A program made the position numbers and the translations under genes. A DNA stretch of 64,000 bases from Citrobacter sp. Marseille-Q6884 (GTDB lineage Bacteria; Pseudomonadota; Gammaproteobacteria; Enterobacterales; Enterobacteriaceae): NCBI RefSeq assembly GCF_945906775.1, contig NZ_CAMDRE010000001.1, positions 1,798,001 through 1,862,000 of the forward strand, given 5' to 3'. Under the pieces are notes generated by a model. The model made no database searches. It worked only from the letters and a program-made list of their open reading frames with translations, and was not told where the DNA came from. This document shows positions 1 to 8,479 of this stretch, one piece after another (the first letter of the stretch is position 1; each line of letters starts with the position of its first letter).

Positions 1-441
1 TTCTTTGTGCTGGAAAGCATGACCAGCTTGCGGCTGCATCCTATGCAGTATCTGCTGGTGGGGTTATCGCTGGTGATGTTCTATCTGTTGCTGCTGGCGC
101 TGTCAGAACATATAGGCTTTACGGCAGCCTGGATTATCGCCAGCCTGGTGGGCGCATTGATGAATGGCGTTTATTTACAGGCGGTATTACAAGGATGGCG
201 TAGCAGTATCGTGTTCACCCTGGCGCTGTTAGCACTGGATGGCGTAATGTGGGTGCTGCTGCGTTCGCAGGACAGTGCCTTACTGTTGGGAACCGGTGTG
301 CTGCTATTGGCGCTTTGTGCGGTGATGTTCCTGACGCGTCATCTTGACTGGCATTCGCTTGCTGTGTCGAAACCTAAATCTGCCGAATTACCACACGCAG
401 AATTAAAGCCTGAAGACGATGCTTTGCGAGTGTGGAAGTAG
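1..441 (+). CDS. creD: CreD inner-membrane protein, C-terminal part
   Basis: Only the last 146 codons are present; the reading frame is open from the first base, so the start lies outside the window. The visible part is strongly hydrophobic, with about four membrane segments, followed by a polar tail rich in Lys and Glu. The sequence matches the C-terminus of enterobacterial CreD, an inner-membrane protein of the CreBC regulon whose biochemical role is poorly defined. Its place just before arcA, convergent with it, is the E. coli arrangement creABCD-arcA. The assignment is from sequence likeness and position; the family itself has no clear catalytic motif. Confidence 0.9.
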   Translation, partial: FFVLESMTSLRLHPMQYLLVGLSLVMFYLLLLALSEHIGFTAAWIIASLVGALMNGVYLQAVLQGWRSSIVFTLALLALDGVMWVLLRSQDSALLLGTGVLLLALCAVMFLTRHLDWHSLAVSKPKSAELPHAELKPEDDALRVWK

Positions 442-463
442 CCAACCTTTTTGACCAGGCATG

Positions 464-490
464 AAAAACGGCGCATAAAGCGCCGTTTTT
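464..490. terminator. bidirectional terminator between creD and arcA
   Basis: A perfect 11-base inverted repeat (464-474 and 480-490) with a 5-base loop has an A run on its left and a T run on its right. It can therefore end transcription from creD on the plus strand and from arcA on the minus strand. Confidence 0.85.
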
Positions 491-508
491 ATACCTGTAA
501 GGATCGTA

Positions 509-1225
509 TTAATCCTGCAGGTCGCCGCAGAAACGGTAACCTTCACCATGAATGGTGGCGATGATTTCTGGGGTATCCGGCGTAGATTCGAAATGCTTAC
601 GAATACGACGGATGGTCACGTCAACGGTACGATCATGCGGCTTCAGCTCGCGACCGGTCATTTTTTTCAACAGTTCTGCGCGAGACTGGATTTTGCCCGG
701 ATTCTCACAGAAGTGAAGCATGGCACGGAATTCGCTGCGTGGCAGTTTATACTGCTCGCCGTCAGGACCGATCAGAGAACGGCTGTTGATGTCCAGTTCC
801 CAACCATTGAACTTGTAGCTTTCAACGCTACGACGCTCTTCGCTGACCGTGCCCAGATTCATGGTACGGGATAGCAGGTTACGAGCACGGATAGTCAGTT
901 CACGCGGGTTAAACGGCTTGGTGATGTAATCGTCAGCGCCGATTTCGAGGCCGAGAATTTTATCGACTTCGTTATCGCGGCCCGTCAGGAACATCAGCGC
1001 AACGTTAGCTTGTTCACGAAGTTCACGTGCTAACAGGAGACCATTTTTCCCTGGCAGATTGATATCCATAATCACAAGGTTGATGTCATATTCAGAGAGG
1101 ATCTGATGCATTTCCGCGCCATCTGTCGCCTCGAATACATCATAGCCTTCCGCTTCGAAAATGCTTTTCAACGTGTTACGTGTTACTAACTCGTCTTCAA
1201 CGATAAGAATGTGCGGGGTCTGCAT
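509..1225 (-). CDS. arcA: ArcA, aerobic respiration control response regulator
   Basis: A 238-residue OmpR/PhoB-type response regulator. The receiver domain (about 1-120) has the acidic pocket D10/D11, phospho-acceptor Asp54 in MDINLPG, and Lys in the TKPF motif. A winged-helix DNA-binding domain fills about 130-235. ArcA is phosphorylated by the quinone-sensing kinase ArcB under low oxygen and represses or activates respiratory and TCA-cycle genes. arcB is not in the window, as expected. The gene faces creD and shares a terminator with it. Its long upstream region carries an FNR-like site at 1503-1516. Confidence 0.98.
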   Translation of the reverse strand: MQTPHILIVEDELVTRNTLKSIFEAEGYDVFEATDGAEMHQILSEYDINLVIMDINLPGKNGLLLARELREQANVALMFLTGRDNEVDKILGLEIGADDYITKPFNPRELTIRARNLLSRTMNLGTVSEERRSVESYKFNGWELDINSRSLIGPDGEQYKLPRSEFRAMLHFCENPGKIQSRAELLKKMTGRELKPHDRTVDVTIRRIRKHFESTPDTPEIIATIHGEGYRFCGDLQD

Positions 1226-1320
1226 GTTTGCTACCTAAATTGCCAACTAAATCGAAACAGGAAGTACAAAAGTCCCTGACCTGCCTGATGCATGTCGAAA
1301 ATTAACATGATCGGCGTAAC

Positions 1321-1461
1321 ATGACTAAAGTACGTAATTGCGTTCTTGATGCACTTTCCATCAACGTCAACAACATCATTAGCTTGGTCGTGGGCACTTT
1401 CCCTCTGGACCCGACAGTGTCAAAAACGGCTGTCATCCTAACCATTTTAACAGCAACATAA
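1321..1461 (+). CDS. yjjY: YjjY small protein of unknown function
   Basis: A 46-codon ORF (MTKVRNCVLDALSINVNN at its start, ending ILTILTAT) matching the small protein YjjY that E. coli carries in the same place and orientation. It lies opposite the probable long 5' leader of arcA. No function is known, and I see no signal peptide or domain. Its conservation may partly reflect the overlapping arcA control region rather than the protein. A 61-codon ORF on the other strand over the same bases has no such match. Confidence 0.6.
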   Translation: MTKVRNCVLDALSINVNNIISLVVGTFPLDPTVSKTAVILTILTAT

Positions 1462-1860
1462 CAGGCTAAGACGTACCGGACACCCAATAAAACTACGCTT
1501 CGTTGACATATATCAAGTTCAATTGTAGCACGTTAACAGTTTGATGAAATCATCGTATCCAAATGTTAGCTTCCATCACAAATTTGCAATAATACAACTA
1601 GTTGCACGCGCTAATTAATAAATGTAATGAATCCAATGAATGAGTGCCATTCTAAATTAAATTATCATGGATAAACAGAAGGATATGCAACTTCTGTTAA
1701 CATAAAAAGCAATAGTACAGTCACGAAACAGTTTAGCATTTTTTACTAAATGCGAAATGCTTTTTCAGTGATTTCTGTTAAAAATATGTAAATTCGCGCT
1801 GCGTAATATGTTGATGTGCATCACATTATTATCGACAGACTGACCAAAAAGAGTATCAAA
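1462..1860. other. intergenic region yjjY-lasT with arcA upstream control sequences
   Basis: About 400 bases without a gene, AT-rich. It holds an FNR-like site at 1503-1516. The rest presumably contains the distal promoters of arcA (minus strand) and the lasT promoter (plus strand), but I cannot place -10 and -35 boxes with confidence. An in-frame extension of lasT from 1816 is possible but lacks family support. Confidence 0.5.
1503..1516. promoter_or_regulatory. FNR-like binding site upstream of arcA
   Basis: TTGACATATATCAA matches the FNR consensus TTGAT-N4-ATCAA at all but one base. It lies about 280 bases upstream of the arcA start codon. FNR activates arcA anaerobically in E. coli from distal promoters, so the position is sensible. 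Functional assignment is inference. Confidence 0.6.
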
Positions 1861-2547
1861 ATGCGTTTAACAATTATTCTGGTTGCCCCCGCCCGAGCGG
1901 AAAATATTGGTGCTGCGGCCCGTGCTATGAAAACCATGGGATTCACCCAACTGCGGATCGTTGACAGCCAGGCGCACCTGGAACCCGCCACGCGCTGGGT
2001 GGCGCATGGGTCAGGCGACATTATTGATAATATTAACGTTTTTCCAACGTTAGCCGAAGCACTTCATGACGTTGATTTTACTGTCGCCACGACGGCACGC
2101 AGCCGTGCGAAGTTTCATTATTACGCCACGCCGGCAGAGCTGGTTCCGTTGCTGCAAGAAAAAGCGGAATGGACAGAACACGCTGCGCTGGTTTTTGGTC
2201 GTGAAGATTCAGGGCTGACGAACGAAGAATTAGCGCTGGCGGACGTCCTGACCGGTGTACCGATGGTGGCTGACTATCCTTCGCTCAACCTGGGGCAGGC
2301 GGTGATGGTGTATTGCTATCAATTAGCAGGTTTAATACAACAACCTGCAAAAACAATCAAAGTGGCGGATGAGCTTCAGTTACAGGCACTACGTGCCCGT
2401 ATCTTAGATTTATTAACCACGCTTGATGTGGCTGATGACATCAAACTTACGGATTGGCTGCAGCAACGAATTGGCCTGTTAGGGCAGCGGGACACGGCAA
2501 TGTTGCACCGTTTTTTACATGATATTGAAAAAAACATCACAAAATAA
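1861..2547 (+). CDS. lasT: LasT, TrmJ-like SPOUT RNA 2'-O-methyltransferase
   Basis: A 228-residue protein of the TrmH/TrmJ SPOUT family. Visible features are the N-terminal VAPARAENIGAAARAMKTMG segment, the LVFGREDSGLTNEEL motif near residue 120, and the C-terminal knot signature SLNLGQAVMVYCYQL that forms the SAM site. I chose the ATG at 1861, giving MRLTIILVAPAR as in E. coli YjtD/LasT; a start at 1816 would add 15 residues without family support. The RNA substrate is not settled for this paralog of TrmJ. It stands alone between arcA/yjjY and the thr operon. Confidence 0.9.
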   Translation: MRLTIILVAPARAENIGAAARAMKTMGFTQLRIVDSQAHLEPATRWVAHGSGDIIDNINVFPTLAEALHDVDFTVATTARSRAKFHYYATPAELVPLLQEKAEWTEHAALVFGREDSGLTNEELALADVLTGVPMVADYPSLNLGQAVMVYCYQLAGLIQQPAKTIKVADELQLQALRARILDLLTTLDVADDIKLTDWLQQRIGLLGQRDTAMLHRFLHDIEKNITK

Positions 2548-2681
2548 AATGTGTTGAATTTTGTGTTTTCTGGTGTTTGATTCTGACTTCAAGAGGGTTT
2601 GGCATTCTGTATTGGTTGAAAGTAAAAGGGCAAGCAGTCGCTCATGAACAAGTTTCGGAATGTGATCAATTTAAAAATTTA

Positions 2682-2709
2682 TTGACTTAGGTCATCAGAT
2701 ACTTTAACC
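2682..2709 (+). promoter_or_regulatory. thr operon promoter
   Basis: TTGACT at 2682-2687 is the -35 element, followed after about 16 bases by a weak -10 around 2704-2709. The sequence resembles the E. coli thr promoter and lies about 45 bases before thrL. The exact -10 is uncertain. Confidence 0.6.
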
Positions 2710-2753
2710 CTTAAAGAATACAGACAGATAATAATGACAGAGCACACAACATC

Positions 2754-2819
2754 ATGAAACGCATCAGCATCACTATTACCACAACCATCACCATTACCAC
2801 AGGTAACGGTGCGGGCTGA
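2754..2819 (+). CDS. thrL: thr operon leader peptide
   Basis: A 21-residue peptide, MKRISITITTTITITTGNGAG, made almost entirely of Thr and Ile codons (7 Thr, 5 Ile). Stalling of ribosomes here when charged tRNA-Thr or tRNA-Ile is scarce prevents formation of the downstream terminator and lets thrABC be transcribed. The K-12 peptide as I recall it has Thr at position 6 where this one has Ile, so Ile starvation may weigh slightly more. The regulatory terminator follows at 2842. Confidence 0.95.
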   Translation: MKRISITITTTITITTGNGAG

Positions 2820-2841
2820 CGCGTACAGGAAACACAGAAAA

Positions 2842-2874
2842 AAGCCCGCACCTAAACAGTGCGGGCTTTTTTTT
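2842..2874 (+). terminator. thr operon attenuator terminator
   Basis: A 10-base GC-rich stem (2842-2851 with 2859-2868) with a 7-base loop and a run of eight T. It is the classic rho-independent attenuator between thrL and thrA. Confidence 0.95.
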
Positions 2875-2898
2875 CGACCAAAGGCAACGAGGTAAACC

Positions 2899-5361
2899 AT
2901 GCGAGTGTTGAAGTTCGGCGGTACATCAGTGGCAAATGCAGAGCGCTTTCTGCGGGTTGCCGATATTCTGGAAAGCAATGCCAGGCAGGGGCAGGTTGCA
3001 ACCGTACTCTCTGCCCCCGCAAAAATTACTAACCACCTGGTCGCCATGATTGAGAAGACGATTGGTGGTCAGGATGCGTTACCGAATATCAGCGATGCCG
3101 AACGTATTTTCTCTGAGCTTTTGGTCGGTCTTGCCGCCGTGCAGCCGGGTTTCCCGCAGGCGCAGCTCAAAGCTTTTGTTGATCAAGAATTTGCCCAAAT
3201 TAAACATGTCCTGCACGGCATCAGCCTGCTGGGACAGTGCCCGGACAGCATCAATGCCGCGCTTATCTGCCGTGGTGAAAAAATGTCGATCGCTATCATG
3301 GCTGGCCTGCTGGAAGCGCGTGGACATCACGTTACGGTTATCGACCCGGTTGAGAAACTGTTAGCGGTAGGTCATTACCTCGAATCGACTGTTGATATCA
3401 CGGAATCTACGCGCCGTATTGCGGCCAGCCGTATTCCTGCTGACCATATGATATTGATGGCAGGCTTCACTGCCGGAAACGAAAAAGGCGAATTAGTGGT
3501 GCTGGGACGCAATGGTTCCGACTACTCTGCCGCTGTACTGGCTGCCTGTTTACGCGCGGATTGTTGTGAGATCTGGACCGATGTGGACGGTGTTTATACC
3601 TGCGATCCACGTCAGGTTCCTGATGCCCGGTTGTTGAAGTCTATGTCTTACCAGGAGGCGATGGAGCTTTCTTACTTCGGTGCAAAAGTGCTTCACCCGC
3701 GCACCATCACCCCGATTGCGCAGTTCCAGATCCCCTGCCTGATTAAAAACACCGGTAATCCGCAAGCGCCGGGTACGTTGATTGGCGCCAGTCGCGATGA
3801 GGATGATTTGCCGGTAAAAGGTATTTCGAACCTCAATAATATGGCGATGTTCAGTGTCTCCGGCCCCGGAATGAAAGGGATGGTAGGCATGGCGGCTCGC
3901 GTCTTTGCCGCGATGTCCCGTGCGGGAATCTCTGTGGTACTGATCACCCAATCCTCTTCTGAATACAGCATCAGCTTCTGCGTACCGCAGGGAGACTGTG
4001 CACGTGCCCAGCGCGCTATGCAGGATGAGTTCTACCTGGAGCTGAAAGAGGGCTTGCTGGAGCCGTTGGCGGTCACTGAACGTCTGGCGATCATCTCGGT
4101 AGTGGGTGACGGTATGCGCACACTGCGCGGTATCTCTGCCAAGTTTTTTGCTGCACTGGCTCGCGCCAATATCAATATCGTTGCCATCGCGCAGGGCTCA
4201 TCTGAACGATCGATTTCGGTTGTGGTGAATAACGATGATGCCACGACGGGCGTACGCGTCACGCACCAAATGCTGTTCAATACCGATCAAGTGATTGAAG
4301 TCTTTGTTATCGGTGTCGGCGGCGTGGGGGCGGCGCTGCTTGAACAGTTAAAACGTCAGCAGAGCTGGTTGAAGGGCAAGCACATTGATTTACGTGTTTG
4401 TGGGGTGGCGAACTCAAAGGCCTTGCTAACGAATGTTCATGGTCTGAATCTGGAAAACTGGCAGTCGGAACTGGCGGAAGCGAAAGAGCCGTTCAACCTT
4501 GGGCGCTTAATTCGCCTGGTTAAAGAATACCATTTGCTCAATCCGGTGATTGTTGATTGCACGTCCAGCCAGGCGATGGCGGATCAATATGCTGACTTCC
4601 TGCGTGAAGGTTTTCACGTTGTGACGCCGAACAAAAAAGCCAACACCTCGTCCATGGATTACTACCATCAACTGCGTTTTGCCGCGGCGAAATCACGGCG
4701 TAAATTCCTCTATGACACCAACGTGGGGGCGGGCTTACCGGTTATTGAAAACCTGCAAAACCTGCTCAGCGCAGGGGATGAACTGCAGCGTTTCTCCGGT
4801 ATTTTATCCGGCTCGCTGTCGTTTATTTTCGGCAAGCTGGACGAAGGAATGAGCTTCTCGCAAGCCACCACCCTGGCACGTGAGATGGGTTACACCGAAC
4901 CCGACCCACGTGATGATCTTTCCGGAACGGATGTGGCGCGTAAGCTGCTGATCCTGGCCCGTGAAACCGGCCGTGAACTGGAGCTGTCTGATATCGTCGT
5001 TGAACCGGTGCTACCACAAGATTTTGACGCATCAGGTGATGTTGCCGCGTTTATGGCGACGTTATCGCAACTGGATGACGTGTTTGCCGCGCGAGTGGCA
5101 AAAGCCCGTGATGAGGGCAAAGTATTGCGCTATGTTGGCAATATCGAAGAGGACGGTGTTTGTCGCGTGAAAATCGCTGAAGTCGATGGCAATGACCCGC
5201 TGTTTAAAGTGAAAAACGGTGAAAACGCGCTGGCGTTCTACAGCCACTACTATCAGCCATTACCGCTGGTATTGCGCGGATACGGTGCGGGTAACGATGT
5301 CACGGCGGCAGGTGTTTTTGCCGACCTGCTACGCACCCTTTCATGGAAGTTAGGAGTCTAA
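2899..5361 (+). CDS. thrA: ThrA, bifunctional aspartokinase I / homoserine dehydrogenase I
   Basis: An 820-residue fusion, the normal length. The N-terminal aspartokinase begins MRVLKFGGTSV (the KFGGTS ATP-binding motif, residues 5-10). Two ACT-type regulatory repeats follow at about 320-460. The homoserine dehydrogenase starts near residue 470 with the Rossmann motif VIGVGGVGAALLEQL. It carries the first and third steps of threonine synthesis from aspartate and is feedback-inhibited by threonine. It is the first structural gene after the attenuator, with one base before thrB, so translation is probably coupled. Confidence 0.99.
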   Translation: MRVLKFGGTSVANAERFLRVADILESNARQGQVATVLSAPAKITNHLVAMIEKTIGGQDALPNISDAERIFSELLVGLAAVQPGFPQAQLKAFVDQEFAQIKHVLHGISLLGQCPDSINAALICRGEKMSIAIMAGLLEARGHHVTVIDPVEKLLAVGHYLESTVDITESTRRIAASRIPADHMILMAGFTAGNEKGELVVLGRNGSDYSAAVLAACLRADCCEIWTDVDGVYTCDPRQVPDARLLKSMSYQEAMELSYFGAKVLHPRTITPIAQFQIPCLIKNTGNPQAPGTLIGASRDEDDLPVKGISNLNNMAMFSVSGPGMKGMVGMAARVFAAMSRAGISVVLITQSSSEYSISFCVPQGDCARAQRAMQDEFYLELKEGLLEPLAVTERLAIISVVGDGMRTLRGISAKFFAALARANINIVAIAQGSSERSISVVVNNDDATTGVRVTHQMLFNTDQVIEVFVIGVGGVGAALLEQLKRQQSWLKGKHIDLRVCGVANSKALLTNVHGLNLENWQSELAEAKEPFNLGRLIRLVKEYHLLNPVIVDCTSSQAMADQYADFLREGFHVVTPNKKANTSSMDYYHQLRFAAAKSRRKFLYDTNVGAGLPVIENLQNLLSAGDELQRFSGILSGSLSFIFGKLDEGMSFSQATTLAREMGYTEPDPRDDLSGTDVARKLLILARETGRELELSDIVVEPVLPQDFDASGDVAAFMATLSQLDDVFAARVAKARDEGKVLRYVGNIEEDGVCRVKIAEVDGNDPLFKVKNGENALAFYSHYYQPLPLVLRGYGAGNDVTAAGVFADLLRTLSWKLGV

Positions 5362-5362
5362 A

Positions 5363-6292
5363 ATGGTGAGAGTTTATGCCCCGGCTTCCAGTGCCAATAT
5401 GAGTGTCGGGTTTGATGTGCTCGGGGCGGCCGTAACGCCTGTTGATGGTTCTCTGTTGGGCGATGTTGTCTGTGTTGAAGCGGCTGACAGTTTCAGCCTG
5501 AACAACCTTGGGCGCTTTGCTGACAAATTGCCGTCAGAGCCGCGAGAAAATATCGTTTACCAGTGCTGGGAGCGCTTCTGTCAGGAGTTGGGTAAACCGG
5601 TTCCGGTGCGCATGACGCTGGAAAAAAATATGCCGATTGGCTCCGGGTTAGGTTCCAGCGCCTGTTCCGTTGTTGCGGCGCTGGTCGCGATGAATGAACA
5701 CTGCGGTAAGCCGCTCAACGATACGCGTTTGCTGGCGATGATGGGTGAGCTGGAAGGGCGTATCTCAGGCAGTATCCATTACGATAACGTCGCGCCGTGT
5801 TTTTTGGGCGGCATGCAGTTAATGATTGAAGAAAACGGCATTATCAGTCAGCAGGTGCCAGGCTTTGATGAGTGGCTGTGGGTCCTGGCGTATCCGGGAA
5901 TTAAAGTCTCGACGGCAGAAGCGCGGGCGATTTTACCGGCGCAGTATCGCCGTCAGGACTGCATCGCCCACGGGCGACATCTGGCTGGATTTATTCATGC
6001 CTGCTATTCACGGCAGCCTCTGTTGGCCGCTAAGTTGATGAAAGATGTGATCGCGGAACCTTACCGCACCCGTTTGCTGCCCGGTTTTAGCCAGGCGCGT
6101 CAGGCGGTGGCGGAAATTGGCGCACTGGCCAGCGGGATCTCCGGGTCTGGGCCGACGTTGTTTGCATTATGCGATAAGCCGGATACGGCGCAGCGTGTAG
6201 CAGACTGGTTGAGTAAAAATTACCTGCAAAATCAGGAAGGCTTTGTTCATATTTGCCGGCTGGACACGGCGGGCGCACGGGTACTGGGATAA
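5363..6292 (+). CDS. thrB: ThrB, homoserine kinase
   Basis: A 309-residue GHMP-family kinase that phosphorylates homoserine on its hydroxyl. The glycine/serine-rich ATP loop PIGSGLGSSACS is at residues 91-102, and a second GHMP motif SGISGSGPTLFAL lies near residue 255. It starts one base after the thrA stop and is followed by thrC after three bases. The tight packing indicates one thrABC message controlled by the upstream attenuator. Confidence 0.99.
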   Translation: MVRVYAPASSANMSVGFDVLGAAVTPVDGSLLGDVVCVEAADSFSLNNLGRFADKLPSEPRENIVYQCWERFCQELGKPVPVRMTLEKNMPIGSGLGSSACSVVAALVAMNEHCGKPLNDTRLLAMMGELEGRISGSIHYDNVAPCFLGGMQLMIEENGIISQQVPGFDEWLWVLAYPGIKVSTAEARAILPAQYRRQDCIAHGRHLAGFIHACYSRQPLLAAKLMKDVIAEPYRTRLLPGFSQARQAVAEIGALASGISGSGPTLFALCDKPDTAQRVADWLSKNYLQNQEGFVHICRLDTAGARVLG

Positions 6293-6295
6293 TTA

Positions 6296-7582
6296 ATGAA
6301 ACTCTACAATCTTAAAGATCATAACGAACAGGTCAATTTCGCGCAGGCCGTCACGCAAGGGCTAGGCAAAAGACAGGGGCTATTTTTCCCGCACGATTTG
6401 CCGGAATTTAGCCTGACTGAAATTGATGACATGTTGAAGCTGGATTTTGTTAGCCGTAGCGCAAAGATCCTTTCCGCATTTATTGATGATGAAATTCCTC
6501 AGGCGATCCTCGCCGAGCGAGTTGCTGCAGCGTTTGCGTTCCCGGCGCCGGTGGCTCAGGTCGAAGGCGATGTCGGTTGTCTGGAGTTGTTCCATGGCCC
6601 GACGCTGGCATTTAAAGACTTTGGCGGACGTTTCATGGCGCAGATGCTGACGCACATCAGCGGCGATCGGCCGGTGACTATCCTGACAGCCACTTCCGGC
6701 GATACCGGTGCTGCGGTCGCCCATGCGTTCTACGGCCTGAAAAATGTGCGTGTGGTGATCCTCTATCCGAACGGTAAGATCAGCCCGTTACAGGAAAAAC
6801 TGTTCTGTACGCTGGGCGGAAACATTGAAACTGTCGCCATAGATGGCGATTTTGATGCCTGCCAGGCGCTGGTGAAGCAGGCGTTTGACGACGAAGAGCT
6901 GAAGAAGGCGCTGGGGCTAAATTCGGCTAACTCGATCAACATCAGCCGTCTGTTGGCACAAATCTGCTACTACTTTGAAGCCGTCGCCCAGTTGCCGCAG
7001 GAAGCGCGCAATCAGCTGGTGATCTCCGTGCCGAGTGGCAACTTTGGCGACCTGACTGCCGGCCTGCTGGCAAAATCTCTCGGCTTGCCGGTGAAACGCT
7101 TTATTGCCGCCACTAACGTCAACGATACGGTTCCGCGTTTTCTGAAAGAGGGCGAGTGGGCACCAAAAGCGACACAGGCAACGTTATCGAATGCAATGGA
7201 TGTCAGCCAGCCTAACAACTGGCCGCGCGTGGAAGAGCTTTTCCGCCGTAAGATCTGGCGTTTGAATGAGCTGGGCTATGCGGCTATTGATGATGCCACG
7301 ACCCAGGAAACCATGCGCGAGCTACAGACACTCGGCTACACCTCTGAGCCGCATGCGGCGGTGGCTTACCGCGCACTTCGTGATCAGTTGAATCCGGGAG
7401 AATATGGTTTGTTCCTCGGTACTGCGCATCCGGCGAAGTTCAAAGAAAGCGTTGAAGAGATTCTGGATGTCACGCTGGATCTGCCAAAAGCGCTGGCGGA
7501 ACGTGCTGACTTGCCGCTGTTGTCTCATCATCTGCCGGCTGATTTTGCCGCGCTGCGTCAACTGATGATGACTCGCGGGTAA
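6296..7582 (+). CDS. thrC: ThrC, threonine synthase
   Basis: A 428-residue pyridoxal-phosphate enzyme converting O-phosphohomoserine to threonine, the last step of the pathway. The PLP lysine is Lys107 in LAFKDFGGRF, and the phosphate-binding SGNFGD segment lies near residue 246. The length equals the E. coli enzyme. A REP-like hairpin follows immediately. K-12 has the small gene yaaX next; here it is absent and yaaA (opposite strand) follows directly. Confidence 0.99.
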   Translation: MKLYNLKDHNEQVNFAQAVTQGLGKRQGLFFPHDLPEFSLTEIDDMLKLDFVSRSAKILSAFIDDEIPQAILAERVAAAFAFPAPVAQVEGDVGCLELFHGPTLAFKDFGGRFMAQMLTHISGDRPVTILTATSGDTGAAVAHAFYGLKNVRVVILYPNGKISPLQEKLFCTLGGNIETVAIDGDFDACQALVKQAFDDEELKKALGLNSANSINISRLLAQICYYFEAVAQLPQEARNQLVISVPSGNFGDLTAGLLAKSLGLPVKRFIAATNVNDTVPRFLKEGEWAPKATQATLSNAMDVSQPNNWPRVEELFRRKIWRLNELGYAAIDDATTQETMRELQTLGYTSEPHAAVAYRALRDQLNPGEYGLFLGTAHPAKFKESVEEILDVTLDLPKALAERADLPLLSHHLPADFAALRQLMMTRG

Positions 7583-7588
7583 TGACTG

Positions 7589-7620
7589 TGCCGGACGGTG
7601 GTGTTAACCGCCATCCGGCA
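7589..7620. repeat. REP element after thrC
   Basis: An imperfect palindrome of the GCCGGATGGCG repetitive-extragenic type in the 46 bases between the convergent thrC and yaaA genes. It may stabilise 3' ends of either message. Confidence 0.75.
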
Positions 7621-7628
7621 TGCTTGCC

Positions 7629-8402
7629 TTACTGCTCGTAACGTTTAAACACCAGTTCGCCATTCCCTGACGTTTCTTCATCAAAGAAATAGCCCTCGCG
7701 GTTAAACGCGGTGAGCTGTTCTGGCTTTGTTAAACGGTTTTCAATGATATAGCGACTCATCAGGCCGCGCGCTTTTTTGGCATAAAAGCTGATCACTTTG
7801 AATTTGCCGTTTTTCTCGTCGAGGAAAACGGGTTTGATCAGCTCTGCATTCAGCTTTTTCGGCTTCACGGATTTAAAATACTCATCCGAGGCGAGGTTAA
7901 TCACGACGTTGTCGCCTTGCGCTTCCACCGCTTCGTTCAGTTTGTCGGTGATGATATCACCCCAGAACTGGTACAGATCTTTCCCCTTCGCATTGGCAAG
8001 GCGAATACCCATCTCCAGACGGTAAGGCTGCATGAGATCCAGCGGACGCAGAACCCCATACAGCCCGGACAGCATGCGCAAATGCTGCTGCGCAAAATCG
8101 AAATCAGCCTCGCTGAACGTTTCTGCCTGTAAACCGGTGTAGACATCGCCTTTAAACGCCAGGATAGCCTGACGCGCATTGTCCGGCGTGAAGTCAGGTT
8201 GCCAGTCATGGAATCGGGTGGCATTCAGGTCTGCCAGCTTATCGCTGATCCCCATCAGCTTACCAATCTGTGGCGCAGTGAGTTGACGTGCTACGTGGAT
8301 AAGCTGCTGGGAGTGATCCAGCAGCTCAGGCAGTGTAAGACGTGCGGTTGCCAGCGGACTTTGGTAGTCGAGCGTTTTTGCAGGTGAAATCAGAATCAGC
8401 AT
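7629..8402 (-). CDS. yaaA: YaaA, peroxide-stress DUF328 protein
   Basis: A 257-residue protein of the DUF328/UPF0246 family. The start at 8402 gives MLILISPAKTLDYQ, as in E. coli YaaA; the 23 extra upstream codons are not conserved. Conserved segments include FWGDIITDKLNE, INLASDEYFKSV and the C-terminal SFYAKKARGLMSRY. In E. coli YaaA belongs to the OxyR regulon and limits free iron damage during hydrogen peroxide stress; later structural work links the family to DNA binding. It is probably a monocistronic gene facing thrC. Confidence 0.95.
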   Translation of the reverse strand: MLILISPAKTLDYQSPLATARLTLPELLDHSQQLIHVARQLTAPQIGKLMGISDKLADLNATRFHDWQPDFTPDNARQAILAFKGDVYTGLQAETFSEADFDFAQQHLRMLSGLYGVLRPLDLMQPYRLEMGIRLANAKGKDLYQFWGDIITDKLNEAVEAQGDNVVINLASDEYFKSVKPKKLNAELIKPVFLDEKNGKFKVISFYAKKARGLMSRYIIENRLTKPEQLTAFNREGYFFDEETSGNGELVFKRYEQ

Positions 8403-8479
8403 ATCCAGTCCTTGCAGGAAATTTACTGCGACTTTAGCAAAAAAAACGACAGAATTGATCGATGGCTGCAATTGCCGTG

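Noticed and set aside
1302..1487. A 61-codon minus-strand ORF upstream of arcA.
   Set aside because: It is antisense to yjjY, which has the family match. It has no likeness or ribosome site of its own.
1816..1860. N-terminal extension of LasT by 15 residues.
   Set aside because: MHHIIIDRLTKKSIK is not part of the SPOUT family, and the ATG at 1861 gives the family start MRLTIILVAPAR.
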